Source: Fratercula arctica (taxonomy: Eukaryota > Chordata > Aves > Charadriiformes > Alcidae). From it: a stretch of 64,000 nucleotides of DNA. This document shows positions 1 through 10,366 of this stretch, in pieces (the stretch's first letter is position 1; the number at the start of each line of letters is the position of its first letter). The stretch spans positions 6,542,232 to 6,606,231 of the forward strand of contig CANTUZ010000014.1 in assembly GCA_947846985.1 (NCBI GenBank). Direction: 5' to 3'. The position numbers and the translations under genes were made by a program. The notes beneath the pieces are model-generated. The model had not been told where the DNA came from and made no database searches. It saw only the letters and a list, made by a program, of their open reading frames with translations.

Positions 1-34
1 CCCCCCCAGAACGGGACCCCGGCATCGGGCTCAC

Positions 35-1886
35 CCCCCCGTGGTGGTGCCCAGCAGGAGCTGTGCTCGCAGCGAGGCCACGCAGCTCTGCTGCAGCTGG
101 TCCAGCGCGCCCGCCAGCCCCCCCGCCGCCTCCCAGGCCTGTTTTGGGGAGAAAAATGGCAAAAGTGGGGTCACCGGGCATCCCTCAGGGTCAGCGCCCT
201 GTACTGAGATGCACTGGGATGTACTGGGGCACTCACCGGGCCGCCCTCGGCGCGGGGTCCCCAGCACCATCGCTGCCGCGCCATCCTCTTCCTTGTGGCA
301 TCTGCGGAATGCAGGGGGGGACAGGGGGAGGGTGGTGTGGTGCCAGCAGGAGGGGGACGTGGGGACAGGGACGTCGGGACACGGCAAGAGACATGGGCAC
401 AGGGACATGGGGACAAGGACACGGGGACACGGCAAGGGATGTGGGGACAGGGACGTGGGGACAGGGACGGAAGGACATGGCAAAAGATGTGGGGACAGGG
501 ACGTGGAGACATGGCAAGGGACATGGGGACACGGACGTGGGGACATGGCAAGGGATGTGGGGACAGGGACGTGGGGACAGGGACGTGGGGACAAGGGAAT
601 ACAGCGAGGGATGGAGGAACAGGGACAGGGGGACATGGGGACAGGGGACAGTAAAAGATGGAGGGACGCAGACGTGGGGTCACAACAAGGGACATGGGGA
701 CAGGGACGGGGACATGGGGACACAGAGAAGGATGTGGGGACAGGGGGACATGGCGAGGGACAGAGGGACAGGGGACATGGGGACAGGAGCAGGGGGATGG
801 GGACCCAGGGTCACAGCAAAGGATGCGGGGACAGGAACACGGGACAAGGGGACACAACAAGGGACGTGATGACAAGGACATGGGAAGAGGGGACACGGCA
901 CGGGACAGGGGGACATGGACAGGGGGACACGGGGACAGGGATGTGGGGACACCGTGAGGGATGGAGGGACAAGGGACGTGGGGACAGGGATGGGTCCTGT
1001 GGGGGCACAGCCATTGCTGTGGGGGACACCGGGGACGAGGACAGACCCCTTGGGGACACAACCAGCACCACGGGGGGGTGACACAGAGACAGATGCTACC
1101 AGGGTGTGACACCACAGGGGACACAGGGACAGACCCCACCACGGGGGACACCCGCACAAGGACAGACACCCACCCCCCCCCACCCCCAGGGAAGCGAGGG
1201 GACACCCCCCCCAAAATGTCCCTACCTTCGCCCCCGGCCCAGCCTGGGAAGCCGCTGCTCACCACGCGCTGCAGGGCCTTCTGCGGAGGGGAAAATGGGG
1301 GGGGACCCCCCAAAAACCCCATCAGGGAGGGTCACAGGACCCACAAAACCCCCTTCGGGAGGGAGGTACCCCCCCAAAAACCTCATCAGGGGGTCACAGG
1401 CCCCTAAACCCCCCTGGGGGGGCCACGCCCCCCTCCCAAGCCCAAAACCCCCCTCGGGGGGGGGCAACACCCCCCTAAAATCCCATATGGGGGGGTCACA
1501 GCCCCCCCAAAACCCATTTGTGGGGGCCACCTCCCCTCAGATTCCATCGGGGGCCACGGCCCCCCCCAGAACCCTTCCTTGAGGGGGGCCGCCCCCTCCC
1601 CCCACCTCCATCAGTGGGTCACAGCCCCCCCCCAAAACTTCTCCTGGGGGGGTGGGGGGCCCCATAAAACCCCATCAGAGGGTCAAAGCCCCCCCCAAAC
1701 ACCCCATTGGGGTGGGAGGGGCCCCCCAAAACCCTGCCGGCCCCCATCTCTTACCACGAGGACCTGCCCAGGGCACAGGGGGCCCTCAGGTTCGGGGGGG
1801 GGCCCTCTGGGACGCCCCCCCTCTTCACCGGGCCCCGCCGGCTCCTCCCGCCCCCCTGGGGGCCGGGGCTTCTCCTCCTCCTCCAT
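35..1886 (-). CDS. SCAF1: SCAF1, SR-related CTD-associated factor 1 (5' coding exons only; gene continues past the left edge)
   Basis: Nuclear SR-related protein that binds the RNA polymerase II C-terminal domain. Four coding exons are read on the minus strand: 1755-1886 (ATG at 1886, 44 aa starting MEEEEKPRPP), 1226-1280, 237-301 and 35-138. All have AG/GT borders and the phases chain correctly (0,1,0). The spliced peptide follows the human N-terminus: VLVKALQRVVSS matches ILRAIQQAVGSS, a basic Arg/Trp-rich stretch follows, then GLAGALDQLQQSCVASLRAQ matches the FLAGLVSVLD region. Position supports the call, because human SCAF1 is also the divergent neighbour of RRAS. The last exon here either reads into TGA or splices at the overlapping GTGAGCC; splicing is preferred because the family is about 1,300 aa. 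Identity is inferred from weak but collinear similarity plus synteny. The RS-rich and CTD-binding parts lie outside the window. Confidence 0.68.
157..1130. repeat. GGGGACA-type minisatellite (SCAF1 introns; spans exon 237-301)
   Basis: Nearly continuous degenerate repeats of GGGGACAGGGACGTGGGGAC interspersed with GACATGGCAAGGGA on plus, from about 330 to 1130. Unit about 10-30 bp with higher-order structure. No gene signal inside apart from the SCAF1 exon. Confidence 0.85.
1290..1745. repeat. About 55-bp CCCCCAAAACC / GGGGGTCACAG tandem repeat (SCAF1 intron)
   Basis: Degenerate units alternate CCCCCCCAAAACCC, a CATCAGGGGGTCACA-type core and a short G run. Both strands carry G runs, so units can form hairpins. 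No coding evidence. Confidence 0.75.
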
Positions 1887-1944
1887 TGGGACGGCAACAG
1901 CCTGGGGCGGGGGGGGGGGGGCAGAAGAGGAAGTAGGGACCCCC

Positions 1945-3245
1945 CCTCTGCCCCACAACCCCCCTTTTCTGCCCCAAAGCCCCTTTGCTTACCACAATGC
2001 TCCCCTTTCTTGCCCCAATTTTGCTCTTTTCCGCCCCAATTCTGCCCCAATTCTCCTTCTCTTACCCCAATTCCCTTCTTCTGCCCCATTTCCCCCCCTT
2101 CTTGCCCCAATTTCCCTCTTTTTTGCACCAATCCTGCCCCTTCTTGCCCCAATTCTGCCCCTTCTTGCCCCGATTCCCATCCCTTCTGCCCCATTTTCCC
2201 TCATTCTTGGCCCAATTCCCCTCTTTTTTGCCCCAATTCTGCCCCCTCTTGCCCCAACTCCCTTCTCTTCTGCCCCATTTTCCCCCACTCTTGCCCCAAT
2301 TCCCTGCTTTTCTGCCCCAATTCCCCATCTCCAACCCCCCTTCCCCCTCTTCTTGCCCCAGACCCCCCCAATTCCCACCCCTGCCCCGTTTTTCCCATTT
2401 TTCCCCTTTTTTTGTCTCAATTTATTCCTTTCCCCGCCCTGATTCCTGCTCTGCGCCCCTCCCTCCCTGGCACTTTATTGCCTGTTCCTATGCCAAATTC
2501 ACTCCTTCTGCCCCAAATCCCCCCTTCTCGCCCCAAATTTTCTCACCATAGCCCCAGTTCCCCACTCCTGCCTCAAATTCCCCATTTCTACCCCAAATCC
2601 TGTCCTAAACCCTCACCGTTGCTCCCAGATTCCCTGTTCCTGCCCCAAATCTCCCTGTTCCTGCCCCAATTGCATCTTTTTCACCCCAAATCCCCTATTC
2701 GCATCCCAAATCCCCTCACCAGACCCCAAATCGCCCCATTCCTGCCCCAAACTCCCCTCTTCTACCCCAAATCCCCTCACCGTACCCAAAATCGACCTAT
2801 TCCTGCCCCAAATTCCCTTCTTCTCACCCAAATCACCTCAGCAGACTCCAAATGACCTCACCAGACCCCAGATCCCCTCATTCCTACACCAAATTCCCCT
2901 CTTCTGCCCCAGATCACCTCACTGTACCCTAAATCCCACCGTTCTCAACCCAAATCCCCAACTCCCACGCCAAATCGCCTCATCACACCCCAAATCCCCC
3001 CTTTAACGCCCCAAATTGCCCCATTCCCGCCCCAAAGCCCCTCAGCAGACCCCAAATCTCCCCTTTTACACCCCAAATCCCCTCACCAGACCCCAAATCT
3101 CCCCTTTTACACCCCAAAGCCCCTCAGCAGACCCCACCCCCCCCTTCCCGCCCCCAAACCCCGCCTTCGACACCCCAAATCCCCTCCTTCTGCCCCAAAC
3201 CCCCCCTTCCCGCCCCAAACCCCCTCCCCCTCCCCCCACACCCCT
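1945..3245. repeat. Polypyrimidine tandem repeat (SCAF1 intron 1)
   Basis: About 1.3 kb that is almost pure C/T/A on plus. The left half is built on TTGCCCCAATTCTGCCCCTT, the right half on CACCCCAAATCCCCTCACCA. It is purine-rich in SCAF1 sense. No coding evidence. Confidence 0.8.
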
Positions 3246-3303
3246 CACCCCGCCGCCCCCCCAGCCTCCCCCCCAGCTCCGGTGCCCCCCCCGGCCCCGC
3301 TAC

Positions 3304-3365
3304 CTCCGCCCCCGCCCTCAGAGCCGCGGGCCGGGCCCGGCCGCCCCCGCCGCCATCTTACCCCG
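3304..3365 (-). other. SCAF1: Probable SCAF1 5' UTR exon
   Basis: Minus-strand exon ending in a GGAG|GTAGCG donor at 3304. Its natural acceptor partner is the CCCCAG before position 1901, which opens the exon holding the SCAF1 ATG. The exon contains AAGATGGCGGC, a YY1-type initiator; the ATG inside it meets a stop after 12 codons, so it is at most a short upstream ORF. The upper end is not defined by sequence. Confidence 0.5.
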
Positions 3366-3648
3366 CTGCCTCCGCTGCGCCGCGGGGGCGGGGCCGGGCG
3401 CGAGGCGCGCCGGGAGCGCCCCCTGCCGGCCGGGAGGACCGCACCGCGCGCACGTTGCTAGGCGACGCGGGGTGGGCGGAGGCGAGATACCGTGACCACG
3501 CCCATTCAAGTCACAACCACGCCCTTTTACGCGTGACCACGCCCACTCCCGGCCCGGGCCGCCTTTTAAGGCAGCGGCGCGCGCGGGGGGGGGCGGGGTT
3601 TTGCATATATTTGCGCGTGGCTCCGCCCCCTCGGGCGCGCCGGCGGGA
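3360..3648. promoter_or_regulatory. SCAF1/RRAS bidirectional CpG-island promoter
   Basis: Sequence between the divergent SCAF1 5' exon and the RRAS start codon. It holds several CACGCCC (KLF/Sp-type) boxes near 3496, 3520 and 3539, dense CpG, and an AT-rich TTTGCATATATTT motif at about 3600-3613, just upstream of the RRAS ATG, that could act as a TATA-like or octamer-like element. Function is inferred from position. Confidence 0.6.
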
Positions 3649-6600
3649 ATGGAGCGGGGCCGGGGTTTTGGGGGGGCCGGGGGGGTCGGGGAGACCGGGC
3701 CCCCCCCCGAAAGGTTCCGCCTGGTGGTGCTGGGGAGCGGCGGCGTCGGGAAGAGCGCGCTCACCCTCCGCTTCGTCCAGGTAACCGGGGCGGGGGGACG
3801 GGGAGGTCCGTCCCCCCCCCCCAAAATAGGGATTCACCCCCAAGACAGGTACAACCCCCCCCCAAAACAGGGACACCCCCAAAACGGGACACAACCGGAA
3901 TCCCCCCCCTCCGCCCCAAACAGGGGCACCACCCCCCCCACCGAAACAAGGACCCCCCCCCCAAACCGGGACACCCCCCCAAACCGGGACACCCCCCACA
4001 AAACAGGGACACCCCCTAAAATAGGAATATCCCCCCAAAACAAGCCCCCCGCCTAAAACAGGGACTCCCCCCCGTAAACCGGGACACCCACCCCCAATGG
4101 GAAGCCCCCCCCCCCGCCCCCCAAACCCTCCCCCCCCAAACCAGGACCTTTTTCCCTCAAAACCGGATCCACCCCCAGTTTGGGGGTCTTGGGTCCCCTC
4201 CCAGTTTGGGGGGTGTTCAGACCCCCATATTTCAATGTCCCCCCAATTCGGGTGGGGGGGGGGGGGGCTCGGCCACCCAGATCCCTCGGTGTCATCCCCC
4301 CCCCAGTTTGGGGCGGGTTTTGGCCCCTCCACTCCTGAGTTTCCCCAGTTTGGGGGGGGGGGCTGAGCACCCGGATTCCTGTGTGTCCCCCCCAGTTTGG
4401 GGGTTCAGGACCCCATCTTTCAGTGTCCTCCCCTCAGTTTTGGGGGGGGGGTCAGCACCCCAGACCCCAGTGTCCCCAGTTTTAGGGGGGTCTCGGCCCC
4501 CCCCCCGAGTTTCCCCAGTTTGGGGGGGGGGGGGGCTGAGCACCCGGATTCCTGTGTGTCCCCCCCCCCAGTTTGGGGGTTCAGAACCCCAGTGTGTATC
4601 CCCTAGTTTGGGGGGGCGGGTTGGGGGTGGGTTCGGCCACCCAGACCCCTGGGGGGGGAGGTTGTGTGTCGTGTTCCCCCCCCCCCAAGTTTGGGGGGGC
4701 TCATTGTCTGTGCCCCCCCCCAGTCCTACTTCGCCCCCGACTACGACCCCACCATCGAGGACTCCTACACCAAGCTCTGCCCCGTCGACGGGGCCCCCGC
4801 CTGCCTCCACAGTGAGTCTTTTTGGGGGGGGGGGGGAATTTTGGGGGACCCCCCCCACCCCCCACCTAACACACCCCCCCCCCAAGTCCTGGACACGGCG
4901 GGGCAGGAGGAATTTGGGGGGCTGCGGGAGCAGTACCTGCGGGGGGGGGGACGGCTTCCTCCTCGTCTTCGCCATTAACGACCGCAGCAGGTAACAAGGC
5001 ACCCCCCCCCCCCCAAAATCCCCCCCCGCACCCCAAAAGTGGAGCTGGGGGGGGGGACTGTCTCTCAGCCCCCCCAGATCCTCTCTGTGCCCCCCCCAGC
5101 CCCCCTAAATTGCACCCAGAGCCCTCAGTCTCAAACCTCCCCCGCACCCCAAAATTCCCCCTTTGCACCCCAGACTGTGACCCTGGGGGGGGCACAGAGC
5201 ACCCCAACCCCCCCCAGGCACCCCAAAAGTGGTTCTGGGGGGGGCTGTCCCTCAGCCCCCACAAATCCTCTCTGTTCCCCCCCCAGCCCCCCCAAAATTG
5301 CACCCAGAGCCACACAGCCCCCGAACCCCAAAATTCCCCCTTTGCACCCCAAAATGTGACCCTGGGGGGGGCACAGAGCACCCCAACCCCCCCCAGCACC
5401 CCAATGCCCCCCCCCAACCCCCCCAAATCCCACTCACAGCCCCCCTCTCTCCCCCCAGCCCCCCCAAAATCTGCATCCCCTTTCCCCCCCAACCCCCCCG
5501 GGTCCTCCCCCAGAACCCCCCAACTTGCCCCCAGCCCCCCCAACCCCCCCCCCTCCAGCTCCCCATTCCCTCACCTGCCCTTTGCCCCCCCCGACCCACC
5601 CCCTCACCCCCCCCCCCAAACCCACCCTGGACCCCCCCAAACCTACCCCAGCCCCCCCATTCCCTCCCCAGCCCCCCCAAACCTGCCCCCTGTCCCCCCC
5701 CCCGGCCCCTATGTTCCCACCCCCAGCCCCCCTGTCCACCCCCAACCCCCTCAGTCCCCCCCAAACCTGCCCCCCCCGTTCCCACCCCCCTGTGTCCCCC
5801 CAACCCCTCCAGCCCCCCATTCCCACCCCATTCCCCCCCAGCGCCCCCAAACCTGCCCCCAGCCCCCCCAAACTGCCCCCACCCCCCATTCTCACCCCAT
5901 TGCCCCCCCAAACCCCCCATTTCCCCCCCAAACCTGCCCCCCATTCCCTCCCCAGCCCCCCCACCCCCCCACCCCCCCCAACTTGCCCCCCCCCCCGCCC
6001 CCCAGTTTCGGGGCGCTGCCGCGGCTGCAGGGGCAGCTCCAGCGGGTGAAGGACCGGGACGACGTCCCCACCGTCCTCGTGGGCAGCAAGGCCGACCTGC
6101 CCCCCCCCGCCAGGTCACCCCCCCGCGACCCCCCCGCGACCTGCCCCCCCCCCCCCGCCAGGTCACCCCCCCGCGACCCCCCCGCGACCTGCCCCCCCCC
6201 CCCCGCCAGGTCACCCCCCCGTGACCCCCCTGGGACCCCCCCGCGACCTGCCCCCCCCCAGCCAGGTCACCCCCCCGCGACCCCCCCGCGACCTGCCCCC
6301 CCCCCAGCCAGGTCACCCCCCCGCGACCCCCCCGCGACCTGCACCTCCCCGCCAGGTCACCCCCCCGCGACCCCCCTGGGACCCCCCCGCGACCTGCCCC
6401 CCCCCCCGCCAGGTCACCCCCCCGCGACCCCCCCCCGCCAGGTCACCCCCCCGCGACCCCCCCGCGACGCCCCCGCGACCTGCACCCCCACCGCCAGGTC
6501 ACCCCCCCGCGACCCCCCCCGCGACCTGCCCCCCCCCCCCCCGCCAGGTCACCCCCCCGCGACCCCCCCGCGACGCCCCCGCGACCTGCACCCCCACCGC

Positions 6601-8023
6601 CAGGTCACCCCCCCGCGACCCCCCCGCGACCTGCACCCCCCCCCCCGCCAGGTCACCCCCCCGCGACCCCCCCGCGACGCCCCCGCGACCTGCCCCCCCC
6701 CCGCCAGGTCACCCCCCCGCGACCCCCCCGCGACGCCCCCCGCGACCTGCACCCCCACCGCCAGGTCACCCCCCCGTGACCCCCCTGCGACCCCCCCGCG
6801 ACCTGCACCCCCAGCGCCAGGTCACCCCCCTGCGACCCCCCCGCGACCTGCACCCCCCCCGCCAGGTCACCCCCCCGCGACCCCCTGCAACCTGCCCCCC
6901 CCCCCGCCAGGTCACCACCCTCGCGACCCCCCCGTGACCCCCCCGCGACCTGCACCCCCAGCGCCAGGTCACCCCCCCGGGACCCCCCTGGGACCCCCCC
7001 GGGACCTGCCCCCCCCCCGCCAAGTCACCCCCCCCACGACCCCCCCGCGACCTGCACCCCCACCACCAGGTCACCCCCCTGCGACCCCCAGAAACCCCCC
7101 ACCCACCCAGGACCCCCCAGGGTACCCCCCCTCGACCCCTCGGGCCTCCTTGGGACCCCCCCCACGGGACCCCCCCACCCCTGGGACCCCCCGAGGCCCC
7201 CACTGGGCCCAGAACAGGAAGTCCCGCCCCTCTGTGGGCTCAGGACAGGAAGTCCCGCCCCTTTGTGGGCCCAGAACAGGAAGTCCTGCCCTTCAGATGC
7301 TGGTGGCCATCTTGGATCCGTTCAGAACAGGAAGTCCCACCCCTCCATGTGCCCGGGACAGGAAGTCCCGCCTCTGCGGGACCTGGTGGCCATCTTGGAT
7401 CCATTCAGAACAGGAAATCCCACCCTCATGGTGGCCATCTTGGCCCCATCCGGAACAGGAAGTCCCACCCTCATGGCAGCCATCTTGCCCCCACCAAGCT
7501 AGGAAATCCCACCCCCTGTAGGCCCGGCGGCCATTTTACCCCCCCCCGACCACCATTTTAACCCCCTTCCCCACCCAAACAACCCGCCTGGTGGCCATCT
7601 TGGGCTGCCCCAGAGCTCCTGGATGGTGGGGGGTGGCTTAAACACCCCCCCCCCCCCCCCCCCCCCATTTAATCACTTGTGCCCCACCCCCCGCAAAAAA
7701 AAGGTGTCACGGGAGGAGGCCCAGGCCTTCGCCCGCCAGAGCCACCTGCCCTACCTGGAGGCCTCCGCCATGACACACCTCAACGTGGACGAGGCCTTTC
7801 ATGAGCTTGTCCGGGCCGTTAGGTGTGTGTGGGGAAATTTGGGGGGGGGGGAATTGAATTTGGGGGGGGTGGGCACGTTTTGGGGCGCCTGTTTAACACA
7901 CCCCCTCCCCCATTTTTTGGGTGATTTTTCAGGCGATTCCGTGAGCGGGAGAGCCCCCCGGCGCTGCCCCCGGCCTCCCCCCGCAGAAAGGACCCCCCCC
8001 ACTGTCCCTGCCCCCTCCTGTGA
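3649..8023 (+). CDS. RRAS: R-Ras small GTPase
   Basis: Membrane-anchored Ras-family GTPase acting in integrin adhesion and vascular signalling. Coding exons: 3649-3780, 4724-4811, 4887-4990, 6006-6113, 7704-7822 and 7933-8023; about 213 aa after correcting two run-length breaks (human 218). Visible motifs: P-loop GSGGVGKS, effector loop [17 protein letters not shown] with the catalytic Gln, and VKDRDD. The polybasic tail ends CPCPLL, a CAAX box whose final Leu predicts geranylgeranylation. Oddities: NKxD reads SKAD and SAK reads SAM. Exon 3 is out of frame after a 10-G run (4941-4950; 9 expected). Exon 4 ends in a 9-C run (6100-6108; 10 would give the human spacing PPPRQ|V). Introns are tandem repeats. 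Head-to-head with SCAF1 and convergent with PRR12, as in human. Confidence 0.95.
3800..4715. repeat. RRAS intron 1 tandem repeats
   Basis: Two adjacent arrays. About 3810-4090 repeats CCCCCAAAACAGGGACA. About 4150-4715 repeats CCCCCAGTTTGGGGG with inserts such as GATTCCTGTGTGTCCC. The second unit is a near-palindrome. Confidence 0.8.
4995..6000. repeat. RRAS intron 3 C-rich repeats
   Basis: 5040-5420 carries about 120-190-bp units (GGGGGGGCACAGAGCACCCC, TTCCCCCTTTGCACCCC). 5420-6000 is lower-order CCCCCCAAACCTGCCCCC repeat. Long proline-rich open frames here are composition artefacts. Confidence 0.75.
6100..7095. repeat. RRAS exon 4 donor-edge minisatellite
   Basis: About 1 kb of tandem units, mostly 40-60 bp, each carrying GACCTGC, a C run, then GCCAG|GTCACC, identical to the genuine exon 4 donor edge at 6094-6119. 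CCAGGTCACC occurs about 18-19 times plus a degenerate CAAGTCACC copy. Spacers read CCCCCGCGACCCCCC and are CpG-rich. Lies between exons 4 and 5. Confidence 0.9.
7200..7610. repeat. ETS/YY1-motif tandem repeat in RRAS intron 4
   Basis: About eight copies of ACAGGAARTCCCRCCC (near 7213, 7246, 7277, 7328, 7358, 7409, 7454 and 7502), with GGCCATCTTGG or close variants interleaved near 7307, 7390, 7431, 7474 and 7592. The motifs match ETS (GGAAGT) and YY1 (GCCATCTT) core sites. Regulatory role is only inferred. Confidence 0.75.
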
Positions 8024-8655
8024 CACACCCCCTCCACCCAGTGATTTTGGGGGGGGGGGGGATGATGCACTTTTTCCAACCCCAAATTTGGGGGGCAGTG
8101 CCCCCCCCAACATGAAAGTGGGGGGCAGACACACCACTTTCTTGCAGACTCCCCCCTTTTTTTCAAATCCCCCCCCCCATTTTTGGAGGCACACCCCCGC
8201 TCCCCTTCCATGGCACCCCCTAAATCCTCCATTTTGGGGGCACCCCCCACCACCACCCTATTTGGGGTCCCTCCCATCTTGGCCCCCCCCATCTTCACTG
8301 CCCCCCCCCCCTTACAACCCTCCACTTTGGGGTCCCAGAGGCCCCCCAATTTGGGGCCCAGTTTCCTCTCTCCCACTTATTTTTTTGGGGGGGCGTCCCC
8401 CCCTCTGTTTCGCCCCAGAAGGACCAGGGGGACCCCCACCAGCTTCACTTGGACACATTCCCCTCCACCACCACCCCAAGGAGGGGGGGGACACGCACAT
8501 GCCCCCCCCCAACTCCCCCCCCCCATGGTATCACGAGTTTTGGGGGGGGGGTGGTGTGTCCCTGTGCTCCCCCCTCCAAGAGCTGCTGTAAATACCAAGG
8601 GCCCCCCTCACTGCGGGGGGGGCACACAATAAAGTGCCTTAAAGCCGCTGTGCAC
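8024..8655 (+). other. RRAS: RRAS 3' UTR with poly(A) signal
   Basis: C/T-rich 3' UTR after the TGA at 8021-8023. A canonical AATAAA lies at 8628-8633 in the context ACACAATAAAGTGCC, so cleavage is expected near 8650. No other element recognised. Confidence 0.75.
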
Positions 8656-8659
8656 ATGG

Positions 8660-9425
8660 TGGTGGGGGGTTGGTGTCACACGTGTGCTGGGGGGGGGGTG
8701 CTTATGCGTGGAGACCCCCCCCCAACCCACAGGAGGGGGCATCAAGGGGGGGGACAACCCCCCATAATTTGTCAGGACCCCCCCTTGTGTGACATCGCCC
8801 CCCCCCCCAAGTCGTGTGACACCCCCCCAAATCTGAGCCCCCCCCAAGCCCTACAAGACCCCTCCTGTGACCCCCCCACAATCCCATGAAGCCCCCCCCA
8901 AATCTGACCCACCCCCCCATTTTGAGCCCCCCAAGTCCTATGAGCCCCCTTGTGTGACCCCCCCCCCAAATCGTGCGACCACCCCCCCATTCCCCCAAGA
9001 GCCCCCCATATCTGAGCCCCCCCCCAGGGTTTTGAGCCCCCCCAAGTTCTATGACACCCCCCTGTGTGACAACCCCCCCCAAATCTGAGCCCCCCCCCAG
9101 CCCTACAAGACCCCTCGTGTGACCCCCCCCATGTGTCTGAACCTGCCACCCCCAAACCTGAGCCCCACCCCCCCAAGTTCTATGACCCCCCTGATGTGGC
9201 CCCCCCCCAAGTCTGAGCCCAGTTCTGAGCCCCATTCCCACCAGCCCCCCCAAACCGTGTGACCCCCCCAAAACTGAGCCCCCCCCAGCCCTTCAAGACC
9301 CCTGTGTGACCCCCCACAATATGTGACCCCCCCGCCAAATCTGAACCCCCCCAAAGTCGAGAGCCCCTACAAACACCCCCAATTCCCACAGTCTCCCCCT
9401 CCCCACATCCCCCTCCCCCCCGAAA
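8660..9425. repeat. RRAS-PRR12 intergenic minisatellite
   Basis: Tandem units based on CCCCAAATCTGAGCCCCCC and TGTGTGACCCCCCC, about 45-90 bp. Lies beyond both gene ends; no gene evidence. Confidence 0.8.
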
Positions 9426-9429
9426 CCGT

Positions 9430-10366
9430 CCGACACCCCCCTCCCCCCCATGACCTCCCCCCCCCAAACTTCCCCCCCCCCTCCCCCCCCCCCGCAAAAA
9501 AAGCCACGAAGAGACTCGGGAACGATAAAAAGGTCTCGGCAACACCCACGACACGGCCCGACACGATACACCGTAGAAAAGGAGGGGGGGGGCGGGGGGG
9601 TGCCCCCCCCAAACCCCCCCCCAACCCCCACCCCCCAACTCCCCCCCTGGCCCGGGGGGGTGGGGCCCGATTTTGGGGCCAGATTGGGCGACTTGTTTTT
9701 GGGGGGGGGGAGGGTGGGTGTGTGAAGGGAGGGGGGTATCAGCGGGGGGGCGGCAGGAAAGGGAGGGGGCGGGGGGGCCCCCCTCCCAATATATATAATA
9801 ATAATTATAATAATAATTAAAAAAAAAAAAAGAAATGAAAAAAAAAGGGGGGGGGGGAGGAATCTGCCCCGGTGGGTAGGGGGCAAATTACCCCGGGGGG
9901 GGCGTAAATCCAGCCCCCCCGGGGGAGGGAATCTCTCCCCGGAGGGGGGAATGCCCCCGGGGGGGATAAAGAGCCCCCGGGGGGGGTTAATTCGGGGGGG
10001 GGGGGGGGGCAGATTGCCCCATGGCGGGGGGGTAAAACTGCCCCGGGGGGGGGGCAAATGTGCCCAAGGTGGAGGGGGGAATTTGAACCGGGGGGGGGCA
10101 AATGTGCCCCGGGGTGGGGGGCAAATCTGGCGATACAATATGATACATAGAGACTTTGACCCTATACACTATATACAGCCCCCCCCGGGCCCCCCCCAAA
10201 ACCCTGCAGGTGGGGGGAGAGCGAGTGACCCCTCCCTTAGCCTCCCCCCCCACAAAATCCATCCAGATGGGGGGGGGGGGGCGACTTGGCAATAAATAGC
10301 TCGGGGGGGGGGGTTGATGGTCCTTTTTGGGGGGCCCCCCCACCCCTTGGTGTGCCCCACCCCCCT
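9430..10366. repeat. Low-complexity intergenic block including an AT-rich stretch
   Basis: G/C runs surround an A/T-only stretch at 9788-9846 (AATATATATAATAATAATTA followed by A runs). 9860-10120 repeats GGGCAAATNTGCCCC / CCCCGGGGGG units that are self-complementary. Could include distal PRR12 3' UTR if a downstream poly(A) site is used. 10130-10180 is unique AT-rich sequence. Confidence 0.6.

Noticed and set aside
4887..6113. RRAS as a pseudogene
   Set aside because: Both frame breaks are in G/C runs while all splice sites, GTPase motifs other than G4/G5, CAAX box and poly(A) signal are intact.
5110..7521. 803-codon open reading frame through RRAS introns 3-4
   Set aside because: Almost entirely Pro/Arg from C-rich repeat units; it spans RRAS exon 4 in frame only by chance and has no conserved domain.
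9788..9846. Retroelement poly(A) tail
   Set aside because: The AT/A-rich stretch has no recognisable LINE or SINE body beside it and no target-site duplication.
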